64,000 bases of DNA. Source: Nemesobacter sp965249045 (lineage in GTDB: Bacteria; Desulfobacterota_D; UBA1144; Nemesobacterales; Nemesobacteraceae). Location: NCBI GenBank assembly GCA_965249045.1, contig OZ252213.1:620001-684000 (forward strand), in the 5' to 3' direction. Both the position numbers and the translations under genes were made by a program. Shown here one piece after another: positions 15,677 through 24,435 of the stretch; positions within the stretch are counted from its first letter, which is position 1, and each line of letters opens with the position of its first letter. Below the pieces are notes generated by a model, which saw nothing but the letters and a program-made list of their open reading frames with translations, did no database searches and was not told the origin of the DNA.

Positions 15677-16149
15677 CAGCTTTTCCTAATCTCTTCAACT
15701 ATTCTGTCAACTTCAGATTCGTTAAGGTTCTCGTAAAGAGTGTCGTCTACAAGCATGGCGGGAGCCGTTCCGCAGGAGGCGAGACATTCTGCTTCGAGAA
15801 GTGTTATTTTTCCGTCGGCAGTCGTCCCCCCGGTTTTTACTCCGAGACGCTTGCAGAGATGATGTTCCAGATTCTCGGCTCCGCGAAGCGCACAGGAAAG
15901 AGTTCTGCAGAGCCACATGACGTGAGTTCCCACGGGTTCTGTGAAAAACATGGTGTAAAACGACGCGACGTTCTGAACGGAAGAGGGAGGGATATCAAGT
16001 GCCTCGGCGACTTCCTCCATTGATTCGTTGGAAAGCCAGCCGAATTCGTTCTGCACTTCGCGCAGGACGGGAATAAGCGCCGAAAGCCTAGTTTCATGGT
16101 CATCCGTTATTTCCTGTATTTTATCTCTGAGTCTGGGGGGGAAAGGCAC
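15676..16149 (-). CDS. nuoE: NADH-quinone oxidoreductase 24-kDa subunit (NuoE-like), outside a nuo operon
   Basis: The 157-aa protein is a thioredoxin-like [2Fe-2S] subunit. The four ligands are visible as C-x4-C in MWLCRTLSCALRG and C-x3-C in LEAECLASCGTAPAM. The N-terminal PVLREVQNEFGWLSNESMEEVAEALDIPPSSVQNVASFYTMF is the usual helical segment. It normally pairs with NuoF in complex I or with related NAD(P)-dependent hydrogenase or formate dehydrogenase modules. Here it is coupled to glycerate kinase and no nuo gene is adjacent, so its partner is unknown. Confidence 0.9.
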   Translation of the reverse strand: MPFPPRLRDKIQEITDDHETRLSALIPVLREVQNEFGWLSNESMEEVAEALDIPPSSVQNVASFYTMFFTEPVGTHVMWLCRTLSCALRGAENLEHHLCKRLGVKTGGTTADGKITLLEAECLASCGTAPAMLVDDTLYENLNESEVDRIVEEIRKS

Positions 16150-16284
16150 TCCGAACCTCCTTGCAGCTTAAAACCAGAAATTAAAAGCTAACATGATTTA
16201 CCACGGCGGGCAAGGTAAGTAGGCGGCTTGGTGGGGGTCTACTTTCTTCATTGAGATCGTGGACGGTGCTGCGCTTTAAGCAAT

Positions 16285-16313
16285 TTGACATTCGTCGCTT
16301 GACGCTTTACACT
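16285..16313 (+). promoter_or_regulatory. Promoter of higBA
   Basis: TTGACA at 16285-16290 and TACACT at 16308-16313, separated by 17 bases. The start of transcription would fall at about 16320, which is the first base of the higB GTG, so the message may be leaderless. Confidence 0.65.
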
Positions 16314-16319
16314 TTTTGA

Positions 16320-16598
16320 GTGATTAGATCGTTTCGTCATCGTGGTCTAAAAGCTCTATATAGAGGTGAACATTCGGCTAAAATTGCGCCTGAGCACATT
16401 GCAAAGCTTAACCGCATACTGACTGTACTGGATCAAAGCAGCGGGCCTGAAGATATGAACCTGCTAGGCTTTCAACTGCACAGACTCAAGGGTTCGTTGA
16501 AAGGTTATTACGCTGTTTCAGTCTCAGGTAACTGGCGGGTAACGTTCCGGTTCAAAGATGGTGATGCGGTGGATGTCAATTATTTGGATTATCATTAA
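16320..16598 (+). CDS. higB: HigB-type toxin (RelE superfamily)
   Basis: A 92-aa protein with the HigB/GraT pattern: IRSFRHRGLKALYRGEH at the N-terminus, LNRILTVLDQSS in the middle, FQLHRLKGSLKGYYAVSVSGNWRVTFRF, and the C-terminal DVNYLDYH. The family comprises ribosome-dependent mRNA endonucleases. The GTG start has no Shine-Dalgarno sequence but lies about one promoter-to-start distance from a good -10 box. The antitoxin gene follows after 30 bases, in the toxin-first order usual for higBA. Confidence 0.9.
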   Translation: MIRSFRHRGLKALYRGEHSAKIAPEHIAKLNRILTVLDQSSGPEDMNLLGFQLHRLKGSLKGYYAVSVSGNWRVTFRFKDGDAVDVNYLDYH

Positions 16599-16628
16599 TG
16601 GTCAATATATGATCAGAGGAGAGAAATT

Positions 16629-16928
16629 ATGGCAATGAAAAACCCGGTGCATCCGGGCGCCATTGTACGCGAGGATTGCATGAAGCCATTGAATCTGTCG
16701 GTTACCGAGTGTGCGAAGATGCTAGGTGTCGCACGTCAGACGCTTTCCAATCTTGTCAATGAAAAGGTATCTGTTTCCATTGAAATGGCCTACCGGTTGT
16801 CAAAGGCGTTTGGTTCGACTCCAAGAACCTGGCTTGGTATGCAACTGGCCTTTGATCTTGCCCAATCGCAGGATCTGGAGCAAAAAATCAAGGTAAAACG
16901 TATTTCTATGGAACGTCAATCGAGATGA
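16629..16928 (+). CDS. higA: HigA-type antitoxin
   Basis: A 99-aa XRE-type DNA-binding protein: NPVHPGAIVREDCMKPLNLSVTECAKMLGVARQTLSNLVNEKVSVSIEMAYRLSKAFGSTPRTWLGMQ. The helix-turn-helix and the HPG(A/E)ILRE opening are typical of HigA/VapI. It neutralises HigB and represses the operon promoter at 16285. GAGGAGA precedes the ATG. Base composition is slightly lower in GC than in the genes around it, which fits a mobile addiction module. Confidence 0.92.
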   Translation: MAMKNPVHPGAIVREDCMKPLNLSVTECAKMLGVARQTLSNLVNEKVSVSIEMAYRLSKAFGSTPRTWLGMQLAFDLAQSQDLEQKIKVKRISMERQSR

Positions 16929-17090
16929 AGAATAACTCGATGGTTAAGTTTTTTCGCTTGTCCCTTCCTATCAATGGAAGCTGATATCTCCTTCAGGTTT
17001 GATATTTTCACGGTCTGTCATATATCCGCTTGGGAGACAGAGTCTTAAATCGCAATTGAAGCCCACGAGAGGGCGGTTAAAATTTTTCGC

Positions 17091-17666
17091 GTGCCGAAAA
17101 AAAGAATAACCACTGTTTACACGGGTCTTGGAGATGACGGAAAAACCTCGCTTCTCGGCGGAAAAAGGGTGAGAAAGTCATCCTTGAGAGTGGGGGCGTA
17201 CGGAGACGTGGACGAGCTTAATTCGGTTCTGGGAGTTGCCTGCACAAAAGCGAGCGATTCCAGAATTAAAGAGCTTCTGCGGGGAATACAGAACGCCCTT
17301 TTTACCGTGGGAAGCGATCTCGCGACCCCTCGGGATTCGACTTTCTCCGCTCCTCGGGTGACTGTGCGTATGGCGGAAGAGCTTGAGGGTCGGATAGACG
17401 AGTTTTTGCCCGAGGTTGGGGAACTTCGGGAGTTTGTTCTGCCGGGAGGGGCGGAGGGTGCCGCTTACATTCACCTTGCCCGCGCGGTGTGCAGGAGGGC
17501 CGAGAGAAGCGTTGAAGCGCTTTTCGAGGATTCCAAGGAGGGAAAAGAGGTTCTGGTTTACCTCAACCGCCTCTCGGATCTTCTTTTCGTTCTTGCCAGA
17601 GTCGAGAACAAAACGGCGGGAACGGAGGAGATTTTCGTCGATTTCGGGCGGAGCGAGGACGGGTGA
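17091..17666 (+). CDS. PduO-type cob(I)alamin adenosyltransferase
   Basis: This 191-aa protein has the complete PduO/MMAB motif set: TVYTGLGDDGKTSLLGGKRVRKSS (ATP binding), RVGAYGDVDELNSVLG, FVLPGG, ARAVCRRAERSVEAL and YLNRLSDLLFVLAR. It makes adenosylcobalamin from cob(I)alamin and ATP as a trimer. The GTG start at 17091 fits the family N-terminus. The last codons overlap the following methyltransferase gene. Confidence 0.95.
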   Translation: MPKKRITTVYTGLGDDGKTSLLGGKRVRKSSLRVGAYGDVDELNSVLGVACTKASDSRIKELLRGIQNALFTVGSDLATPRDSTFSAPRVTVRMAEELEGRIDEFLPEVGELREFVLPGGAEGAAYIHLARAVCRRAERSVEALFEDSKEGKEVLVYLNRLSDLLFVLARVENKTAGTEEIFVDFGRSEDG

Positions 17667-18304
17667 TGGACGAAGGCACGTACATAACGAACCCCGGGAT
17701 TGAAGATTACATCCACTCTCTTTACCCCCGCGTCCATGAGGTTTTCTATGAAATGGAGAAGCGGGCGGAGGGAAGCGACGTGAAAATAGTGGGGCCCCTT
17801 GTGGGAAGGTTCTTCTCCCAGATATGTCTTTTGCACAAGCCAAAAAGCATTTTCGAGATGGGTTCCGGGTTCGGATACTCGGCCCTTTGGTTCTCCCTTT
17901 CCCTGGGCAGCGAAGGCGTTATAACTTGCACGGACTGGCTTGAGGAAAACGGGGAGGCGGCGCGCGAGTACTTCACACGGGCCGGGGAGGTTCGCAAGCT
18001 CCGCTTTGTCTGCGGAGACGCTCTTGAGGCACTGGGGAATTCGGACCGTAAATTTGATATGATATTCAATGACATAGACAAGGAGAGCTACCCGCGGGTT
18101 ATAGAGCTTGCGAGGGAGAAGCTTAATCCCGGAGGGATGCTCATCACCGATAACGTGCTTTGGGGCGGAAAGGTTTTAAGCGGCGGAGGTTCTGAGAGCA
18201 CGGAGGGGGTTTTGGAGTTTAACCGGCTTTTGTTCTCGGACCCGGAATTTTTCTCCACGGTGGTTCCCCTTCGCGACGGGGTGGCGCTTAGCGTCAGGAT
18301 TTAA
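17663..18304 (+). CDS. O-methyltransferase family protein (SAM-dependent)
   Basis: A 213-aa class I SAM methyltransferase of the CCoAOMT-like O-methyltransferase family. Motif I is IFEMGSGFGYSALWF, then CTDW at the acidic loop, FDMIFNDIDKESY and GGMLITDNVLWGGKV. The GTG at 17663 overlaps the previous gene; ATG 17666 directly after is an equally good start. The substrate is not predictable. In this family a catechol-type diol binds a divalent metal, and the D/N residues are present. Confidence 0.88.
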   Translation: MMDEGTYITNPGIEDYIHSLYPRVHEVFYEMEKRAEGSDVKIVGPLVGRFFSQICLLHKPKSIFEMGSGFGYSALWFSLSLGSEGVITCTDWLEENGEAAREYFTRAGEVRKLRFVCGDALEALGNSDRKFDMIFNDIDKESYPRVIELAREKLNPGGMLITDNVLWGGKVLSGGGSESTEGVLEFNRLLFSDPEFFSTVVPLRDGVALSVRI

Positions 18305-18321
18305 CGGATATATGATTCCCA

Positions 18322-20937
18322 GTGAGAAAGCCTGAAACCACAGAAAAGGAGCTTGTGACTTTTTTCACAGAGTCCTACGAGCATATACGCAGGCGCCATT
18401 ACGCGAGGAGGAGAAAAAACAAGGCCCTCATAGGCTTTGAGCTTGCCCGCGAGAGAACCGCGGTTGTGGACAGCTTCATCAAGCAGGCTCTTTCGCAGTA
18501 CGGTTACCCGGAACTCAAAGGCGTCTCCATAGTCGCTCTCGGGGGGTACGGCAGGATGGAGCTATCCCCGTACTCCGACATAGACCTTCTTTTTCTTCAC
18601 AAAAAAGGTTCGAAGGGCTTCGCGGAGGAGATTGTGGAACGGCTCCTTTACCTTCTTTGGGATACCAAGATGGATATAGGGAACTGCACGAGAAGCGTTG
18701 AGGAGTGCAGGGAACTCTCAATGGACAGAAACGATACCACCATCCTGAGTTCTCTTCTTGACTCGAGGTTTATCTGCGGGGACAGGAAGCTTTACGACGA
18801 GCTTGAAAACGAAATTTACGGAGAAGTGCTCCCAAAGATTTCGCATGATTTCATAAAGAGAAAAGTGGACGAGAGGGACAGGAGGGGAGAGAAGTACGGA
18901 AAGACCCTCTACATCCTCGAGCCGAACGTGAAGGAGGGAAGGGGAGGACTCAGGGAATTTCAGACGGCGATGTGGATAGCCCAGACAAGCTACAAGGCGA
19001 AAAGCTTCGAGGAAGTGCTCCAGAGAGGCTTTGTTTCGGAAAAGGAATACAGGGTAATGCGCAAATGCCTTAACTTTCTTCTGCTAGTGCGCGCGCAGCT
19101 GCATTACCAGGCGAAAAGAAGAGAGGACAACCTGAGCTTTGAATTTCAGTCCCAGGCGGCGAAATCTTTTGGCTACAGGGACGGAAATCTCCGCGCGGTA
19201 GAGAAGTTCATGAGGATCTACTACCTGCGCGCCGCGGTGGTGGTGCAGCAGTCTCGCAGGCTTACGGAAAAATGCACGAGGGCCTACGCGCGAAGAAGGC
19301 TTACCAGAAAGGCTGTTCATCTTGACCACGGGTTTACGATACAGGGCAAATATCTCTCCGTGACGAGCAGAAATGTTTTCAGCGAGGATTTCTGCAACTT
19401 CCTGCGCGCATTTGAGTACGCCGACCGCTACTCGGTTGAATTCAGCGAATACCTTGAAATTCTCATGAGCGAACAGGTCTTCCGTGTAGACGAAAAGGTA
19501 AGAAACGACCCGGAGTTCACCAGGATATTCATGAGGCTTCTGCGTTTCGGAAAGGATGTCTCGAAAATGCTGCTCAAGATGAACGAGATACGCCTTCTGG
19601 GCCGCCTGATACCGGAGTTCGGAAAAATAGTCTGCATGGTGCAGTTCGATTCCTACCACGTTTATACCGTCGACATACATTCCATATTCATGGTGAGGGA
19701 AATCGAAAGGCTTATAAATTACAAATACGAAAAGAAATTCCGCTTTCTCACCAAAGTCGCCGAGAGTCTGGTGAAAAGGCATGTTCTTTTCCTTGCGTGC
19801 CTTTTCCACGACATGGGAAAGGGCCAGGGGGGAAGCCACTCGCAGAAAGGAGCAACCATGATTCCGAAGGTAGCCAGGAGACTGGGTCTCGGCGCATCTG
19901 ACGCGGAGCAGCTTGAATTCCTGGTGAGACATCACCTGGCTATGGTTCATTTCTCACAGAGAAGAGATCTTGACGACCCGGTCGTGCTGAAACGGCTGGC
20001 CAAGTCCATTCCCAATGAAGAAACCCTCTCTCTTCTCTACCTGCTGACTTTTGCGGACATAAGGTCGGTTGGTCCCGACGTGTGGAAGGACTGGACGGGG
20101 ATACTGCTCCAGGAACTCTACGTGAAGACGCTTCGGCAGATGTCGGCGGGCACGTACCGGCGCAAAACCGACGAGGAATGGATGGATAAGATGACCTCGG
20201 ACATAGTGGCCGATGCCGACGGGGAGATTCCCGAGCGCAGGGTGCGAAAGATACTGAAGAAGATGCCGGTTTCCTACTTCGGCCAGTTCTCAAGACAGAA
20301 CATTCTCCGCCACGTGAGGTTGCTTGATTCCATTGAGGGAAAGTTCGCCACGGAAATAATCCGCTACGGGGAATACGACGAGTTTACCGTCTGCGCACCG
20401 GACAAAAAAGGGATATTTTCCGTTTTCTGCGGGATCCTGAGTGCAAACGGGCTCAATATTCTGGGCGCAAGAATCGTAACCACGCGTGATAAAAAAGCGT
20501 TTGACGTTTTCTACGTGGACAGGACCGATCATTTGAGCGAAGAGGAGTACGACGAGGTGTGGAAGAAGGTGGAGAACAACCTCGGGAGGGTGCTTGACGG
20601 AGATATAGAGGTTGACGATCTGGTTAAGAGGAGGAAGAAAAATTATTCCTCCTACGGAAGGAAGGTTCCCGAGTATCCTCCGGAGATCGTGTTTGACAAC
20701 GAGTCTTCCGATAAGGCGACCGTGATGGAGGTCTACGCCCACGACAGCGAAGGACTTCTCTACGGCATCACGAAAGCGATTGCCGAGCTGGGTCTATCGA
20801 TTGACTACGCCAAGATCTCGACCAAGGCGGATCAGGTTGTCGATACGTTTTATGTGCGTGATTCGAGAGGACGCAAGATAATCGGCGCAAAGAGACTCAA
20901 AAAGATAGAGAATTCCCTTATATCTGCGGTGAGTTAG
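18322..20937 (+). CDS. glnD: Bifunctional [protein-PII] uridylyltransferase / uridylyl-removing enzyme
   Basis: The 871-aa protein shows the GlnD domain order. A nucleotidyltransferase (GGYGRMELSPYSDIDLLFLH, with the G-G-x-G-R and DxD residues) is at about 70-100. The PII-uridylyltransferase region (LEPNVKEGRGGLREFQTAMW) follows. Then come an HD hydrolase with LACLFHDMGKGQGGSHSQ and two C-terminal ACT domains (FTVCAPDKKGIFSVFCGILSANGLNILGARI and MEVYAHDSEGLLYGITKAIAELGLSIDYAKI). It senses glutamine and controls nitrogen metabolism through PII. It starts with GTG 17 bases after the previous stop. Confidence 0.97.
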   Translation: MRKPETTEKELVTFFTESYEHIRRRHYARRRKNKALIGFELARERTAVVDSFIKQALSQYGYPELKGVSIVALGGYGRMELSPYSDIDLLFLHKKGSKGFAEEIVERLLYLLWDTKMDIGNCTRSVEECRELSMDRNDTTILSSLLDSRFICGDRKLYDELENEIYGEVLPKISHDFIKRKVDERDRRGEKYGKTLYILEPNVKEGRGGLREFQTAMWIAQTSYKAKSFEEVLQRGFVSEKEYRVMRKCLNFLLLVRAQLHYQAKRREDNLSFEFQSQAAKSFGYRDGNLRAVEKFMRIYYLRAAVVVQQSRRLTEKCTRAYARRRLTRKAVHLDHGFTIQGKYLSVTSRNVFSEDFCNFLRAFEYADRYSVEFSEYLEILMSEQVFRVDEKVRNDPEFTRIFMRLLRFGKDVSKMLLKMNEIRLLGRLIPEFGKIVCMVQFDSYHVYTVDIHSIFMVREIERLINYKYEKKFRFLTKVAESLVKRHVLFLACLFHDMGKGQGGSHSQKGATMIPKVARRLGLGASDAEQLEFLVRHHLAMVHFSQRRDLDDPVVLKRLAKSIPNEETLSLLYLLTFADIRSVGPDVWKDWTGILLQELYVKTLRQMSAGTYRRKTDEEWMDKMTSDIVADADGEIPERRVRKILKKMPVSYFGQFSRQNILRHVRLLDSIEGKFATEIIRYGEYDEFTVCAPDKKGIFSVFCGILSANGLNILGARIVTTRDKKAFDVFYVDRTDHLSEEEYDEVWKKVENNLGRVLDGDIEVDDLVKRRKKNYSSYGRKVPEYPPEIVFDNESSDKATVMEVYAHDSEGLLYGITKAIAELGLSIDYAKISTKADQVVDTFYVRDSRGRKIIGAKRLKKIENSLISAVS

Positions 20938-20959
20938 GGAGAGAAGGCAGGCGGTTTTG

Positions 20960-22540
20960 ATGAACGCAGAAATTATTGACGTTGAGTGCGATTTTCTCGT
21001 TGTGGGCGGGGGCCTTGCGGGTCTTTACGCCGCGGTGTGCGCGTCGTCTCTTGGCAGGTGCGTGGTGGTGACCAAGCAGACCTTGGTGCAGAGCAATTCC
21101 TACTGGGCCCAGGGAGGAATCGCGGCCGCAGTTGATCCCGAGGATTCACCGGTCTTTCACAAGGAGGACACTATTGCCGCGGGAAGAGGGCTTTGCGACG
21201 CCCGCGCCGTGCAGATCCTAGTTGAAGAGGGAAGGGAGAGGGTCGCGGACCTTATAAATCTCGGCATGAAATTCGACTCCGATGACAGCGGTCTCCTGCT
21301 CGGACTTGAGGGCGGTCATTCGAAAAGAAGAGTTCTTCACGCGGGAGGGGATTCCACTGGAAAGGAGATGATCGAGTTTCTTATCTCTTTTGTGAGATCA
21401 AGCGAATCGATAACCATTCTGGAACTTGTCACCGTTACCGACATAGTCTCGGACGGGGAAAGATGCTATGGGGTGTGGGGCTATGACGAGGGAAGGGAAA
21501 GCTACGTGAGAATCTCTTCTCCTTCCACAATCCTCGCCACCGGCGGCGCGAGCGCTCTTTACAGAAGGACCACCAATCCGGAAGGAGCCTCGGGGGAGGG
21601 CATATCGCTTGCCTGGAGAGCGGGAGCGGAGATCTCCGACATGGAGTTTGTGCAGTTCCATCCCACGGTTTTCAGCGGTTCAAAAGGTGACGCCTTTCTT
21701 CTGACCGAGGCAATAAGGGGAGAGGGTGCCTATCTCCTGAACGCCCGGGGGACAAGATTCATGGAACGCTACAGCCCCCTTCTTGAACTTGCGCCAAGAG
21801 ACGTGGTTTCAAAGGCGATTCACAGCGAAATGATATCCTGCGGCGAAGACTACGTTTACCTTGAACTTTCCCACATGGATCAGGAATTCGTCAGAAAGAG
21901 GTTCTCTAACATAGGAAAGCTTTGCAGGGACTTGGGTTTTGACCTTGCCAAAGACCGCATTCCCGTAGCTCCTGCTGCCCATTACACCATAGGGGGAGTA
22001 AGAACAGATCTCATGGGAGAAACTAACATAGAAGGGCTTTACGCCTGTGGTGAAGTTTCGAACACCGGAGTGCACGGGGCTAACCGCCTTGCGAGCAATT
22101 CGCTTCTCGAGTGCATGGTGTTTGCCAAAAGGTGCGTGGACGGCGCGACGCGCAGTCGGCGTCCGGGAGGCATTGACGGGGATTTTGAGGGTTTTATGCT
22201 TGCTGACACCAGGGAGTCTGACGCTGAGTTTTTCAACGAGTCCAGGGACACGATAATCGGGGGAACGAGTACGCATCTCGGTATAGTGAGAGAACGGGAG
22301 GGAATAGAGAAATTCGTCGCGCGGCTTGAGGAGATTTCCTCGGCAAGCGAGGGTGTCACCGGATGGTTCGGCTTTAAGCTTGGGACGATGCTTGACGTTT
22401 GTTCCCTAGCGGCGAGAGCTGCCCTTTTGAGGAAGGAGTCGCGTGGAGTTCATATGAGATTCGATTATCCGGAAGAGGACTCGGATTTTGAAAAGCACCT
22501 GGTTTTCAGAAAGGGTTTAGAAGTTTACGGAGACGATTGA
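20960..22540 (+). CDS. nadB: L-aspartate oxidase
   Basis: This 526-aa flavoprotein has an N-terminal FAD-binding motif (CDFLVVGGGLAGLYAAVCASSLG), the substrate-covering SNSYWAQGGIAAA block, FVQFHPTVF with the catalytic region, and APAAHYTIGGVRTDLMGET...ACGEVSNTGVHGANRLASNSLLECMVF. It oxidises aspartate to iminoaspartate, the first step of de novo NAD synthesis. ATG 20960 is preferred over TTG 20957. Its stop overlaps nadC, and nadA follows, giving a complete nadB-nadC-nadA pathway operon. Confidence 0.97.
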   Translation: MNAEIIDVECDFLVVGGGLAGLYAAVCASSLGRCVVVTKQTLVQSNSYWAQGGIAAAVDPEDSPVFHKEDTIAAGRGLCDARAVQILVEEGRERVADLINLGMKFDSDDSGLLLGLEGGHSKRRVLHAGGDSTGKEMIEFLISFVRSSESITILELVTVTDIVSDGERCYGVWGYDEGRESYVRISSPSTILATGGASALYRRTTNPEGASGEGISLAWRAGAEISDMEFVQFHPTVFSGSKGDAFLLTEAIRGEGAYLLNARGTRFMERYSPLLELAPRDVVSKAIHSEMISCGEDYVYLELSHMDQEFVRKRFSNIGKLCRDLGFDLAKDRIPVAPAAHYTIGGVRTDLMGETNIEGLYACGEVSNTGVHGANRLASNSLLECMVFAKRCVDGATRSRRPGGIDGDFEGFMLADTRESDAEFFNESRDTIIGGTSTHLGIVREREGIEKFVARLEEISSASEGVTGWFGFKLGTMLDVCSLAARAALLRKESRGVHMRFDYPEEDSDFEKHLVFRKGLEVYGDD

Positions 22541-23388
22541 TGAAAAGCCGCGAAAATTACCCTCCGGAAGTGGACGCCGTTTTGGAGCTTGCCCTTCGGG
22601 AAGATATAGGAAGCGGGGACGTTACAACCCAGAGCATAGTTCCCGAAGACGCAGTTTTGACGGGAGCGCTTTGCGCGAAGGGGACCGGTGTGATTTCGGG
22701 AATCGGACTTTCCGGCGCAGTTTTTCAAAAACTTGACCCGAACTGCGAGTGGGAGGAGATGGTTTGCGACGGAGACAGGGTATCGCCCGGGGACACGCTC
22801 GCTCGCGTTACAGGCAGGAGCAGGGCGATTCTTTCGGCGGAGCGTACGGCTCTTAACATCCTTCAGAAAATGAGCGGCATCTCCACTCTCACTTCTTTTT
22901 TCGTCGAGGCCGTAGCTGGTTCCGCAGCGAAGATAAAGGACACGAGAAAGACCCTTCCGGGACTTAGGTGGATCAGCAAGTACGCTGTGGCGGCTGGCGG
23001 GGGACATAATCACCGCGCCGGACTTTACGACGGAGTGCTCATAAAAGACAATCATATAAAAGCGGCTGGGAGTATAGTAGAGGCCGTTTGGAAGGCTAGG
23101 CAAAGCGTCGGAGAGGATTTCTCCATAGAGGTCGAGACGAAGACCATGGAGCAGGTAAAAGAAGCGGTTTCCTGCGGCGCTGACGTCATAATGCTTGACA
23201 ACATGGACATTCGGGAAATCAGGGAGGCCGTGCGCCTGATAGCACGCCGAGCGCTTGTCGAGGCGTCCGGCGGAGTTACTCTTGAGAACGTGGGGGAGAT
23301 AGCTCGAAGCGGAGTCGATTTCATATCTGTCGGCGCTCTTACCCATTCAGCTCCGTGTTTAGATATTTCTTTTGATGTGTTAGAATAG
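22540..23388 (+). CDS. nadC: Nicotinate-nucleotide pyrophosphorylase (carboxylating)
   Basis: This 282-aa protein contains EDIGSGDVTTQSIVP near the N-terminus, RTALNILQKMSGIST, KDTRKTLPGLRWISKYAVAAGGGHNHR with the quinolinate-binding residues, LIKDNHI, EVETKTMEQV and the C-terminal ASGGVTLENVGEIARSGVDFISVGALTHSA. It converts quinolinate and PRPP to nicotinate mononucleotide. The ATG overlaps the nadB stop (TGATG). Confidence 0.97.
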   Translation: MKSRENYPPEVDAVLELALREDIGSGDVTTQSIVPEDAVLTGALCAKGTGVISGIGLSGAVFQKLDPNCEWEEMVCDGDRVSPGDTLARVTGRSRAILSAERTALNILQKMSGISTLTSFFVEAVAGSAAKIKDTRKTLPGLRWISKYAVAAGGGHNHRAGLYDGVLIKDNHIKAAGSIVEAVWKARQSVGEDFSIEVETKTMEQVKEAVSCGADVIMLDNMDIREIREAVRLIARRALVEASGGVTLENVGEIARSGVDFISVGALTHSAPCLDISFDVLE

Positions 23389-23409
23389 CAGGGGCGGGCT
23401 ATACGGTTA

Positions 23410-24378
23410 ATGGCCCCTGTTACAATGGCAATCCTACATGATATTTCAGAAGAAATAGACAGACTGAGAAAGGAGAAAAATGCGGTAATTCTGGCTCATA
23501 ACTACCAGATACCCGAAATCCAGGATCTTGCCGACTATACAGGAGATTCCTTAGGCCTCTCGCAGAAGGCTTCCGAGACCGACGCGGAAATCATTATCTT
23601 CTGCGGAGTTCACTTCATGGCCGAAACCGCGTCCATTATTTCTCCTGACAAAAAGGTACTTATTCCCGACCCAGAGGCGGGTTGCTCCCTTGCCGAGACC
23701 ATAAACCTCGAACAGGTCAGGAGATGGAAATCGCAGCACCCTGACGCCCTTGTGGTTTCCTACGTGAACACCTCGGCCGCCGTGAAGTCGGAGACAGATT
23801 ACTGCGTTACTTCCTCAAACGCCGTCAAGATAGTGGAATCCATTCCCAAGGACAGGGAAATACTTTTTCTGCCCGATATGTTTCTGGGCGCCTTCGTCTC
23901 CAAGGTTACGGGAAGAAAAATTTACATCTGGCCCGGGGAATGCCACGTGCATGCGGGAATACGGCCGGGGGATATAAGGAAGATAAAAGAATCCTACCCT
24001 AATGCGGAAATGATAGTTCACCCCGAGTGCGGCTGCACCACGTCTTTTCTTCATGCCACCGCCGGGGACGACGAACTGGCAAAGGAGATAAAGTTTTTCT
24101 CGACCGGAAAGATGATTGACTACACTCGGAATTCCGACACTCCCGAGTTCGTGGTCGCTACTGAGACCGGAATTCTCCATACGCTTAGAAAACAAAGTCC
24201 GGAAAAAAAGTTCTATCCCGCCAAAGCCGACGCGATCTGCGAGTACATGAAGATGATAACGGTTGACAAAGTGCTCAATTCTCTTAGAGAAGAGGTGTAC
24301 GAGGTCAAGGTTCCGGAAGACATTGCGCGGAAGGCTAAAAAATCAATAGACAGGATGCTTTACATCTCGGCCCAATAG
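23410..24378 (+). CDS. nadA: Quinolinate synthase
   Basis: This 322-aa protein has the NadA signatures NAVILAHNYQIPEIQDLADYTGDSLGLSQKASE, IIFCGVHFMAETASIISPDKKVLIPD, AGCSLAE, IVHPECGCTTSF and NSLREEVYEVKVPEDIARKAKKSI. Cysteines in FCGVHF, GCSLAE and PECGC are candidates for the three [4Fe-4S] ligands. It condenses iminoaspartate and DHAP. It lies 21 bases after nadC on the same strand. Confidence 0.97.
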   Translation: MAPVTMAILHDISEEIDRLRKEKNAVILAHNYQIPEIQDLADYTGDSLGLSQKASETDAEIIIFCGVHFMAETASIISPDKKVLIPDPEAGCSLAETINLEQVRRWKSQHPDALVVSYVNTSAAVKSETDYCVTSSNAVKIVESIPKDREILFLPDMFLGAFVSKVTGRKIYIWPGECHVHAGIRPGDIRKIKESYPNAEMIVHPECGCTTSFLHATAGDDELAKEIKFFSTGKMIDYTRNSDTPEFVVATETGILHTLRKQSPEKKFYPAKADAICEYMKMITVDKVLNSLREEVYEVKVPEDIARKAKKSIDRMLYISAQ

Positions 24379-24435
24379 CAATCCGCAGGCGGAGTTTCGA
24401 AGTGCTGCTTGTTTGTCGGCTGAATTTCCCGCTTT

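Noticed and set aside
22525..23346. 273-codon reverse-strand ORF opposite nadC
   Set aside because: Shadow of nadC.
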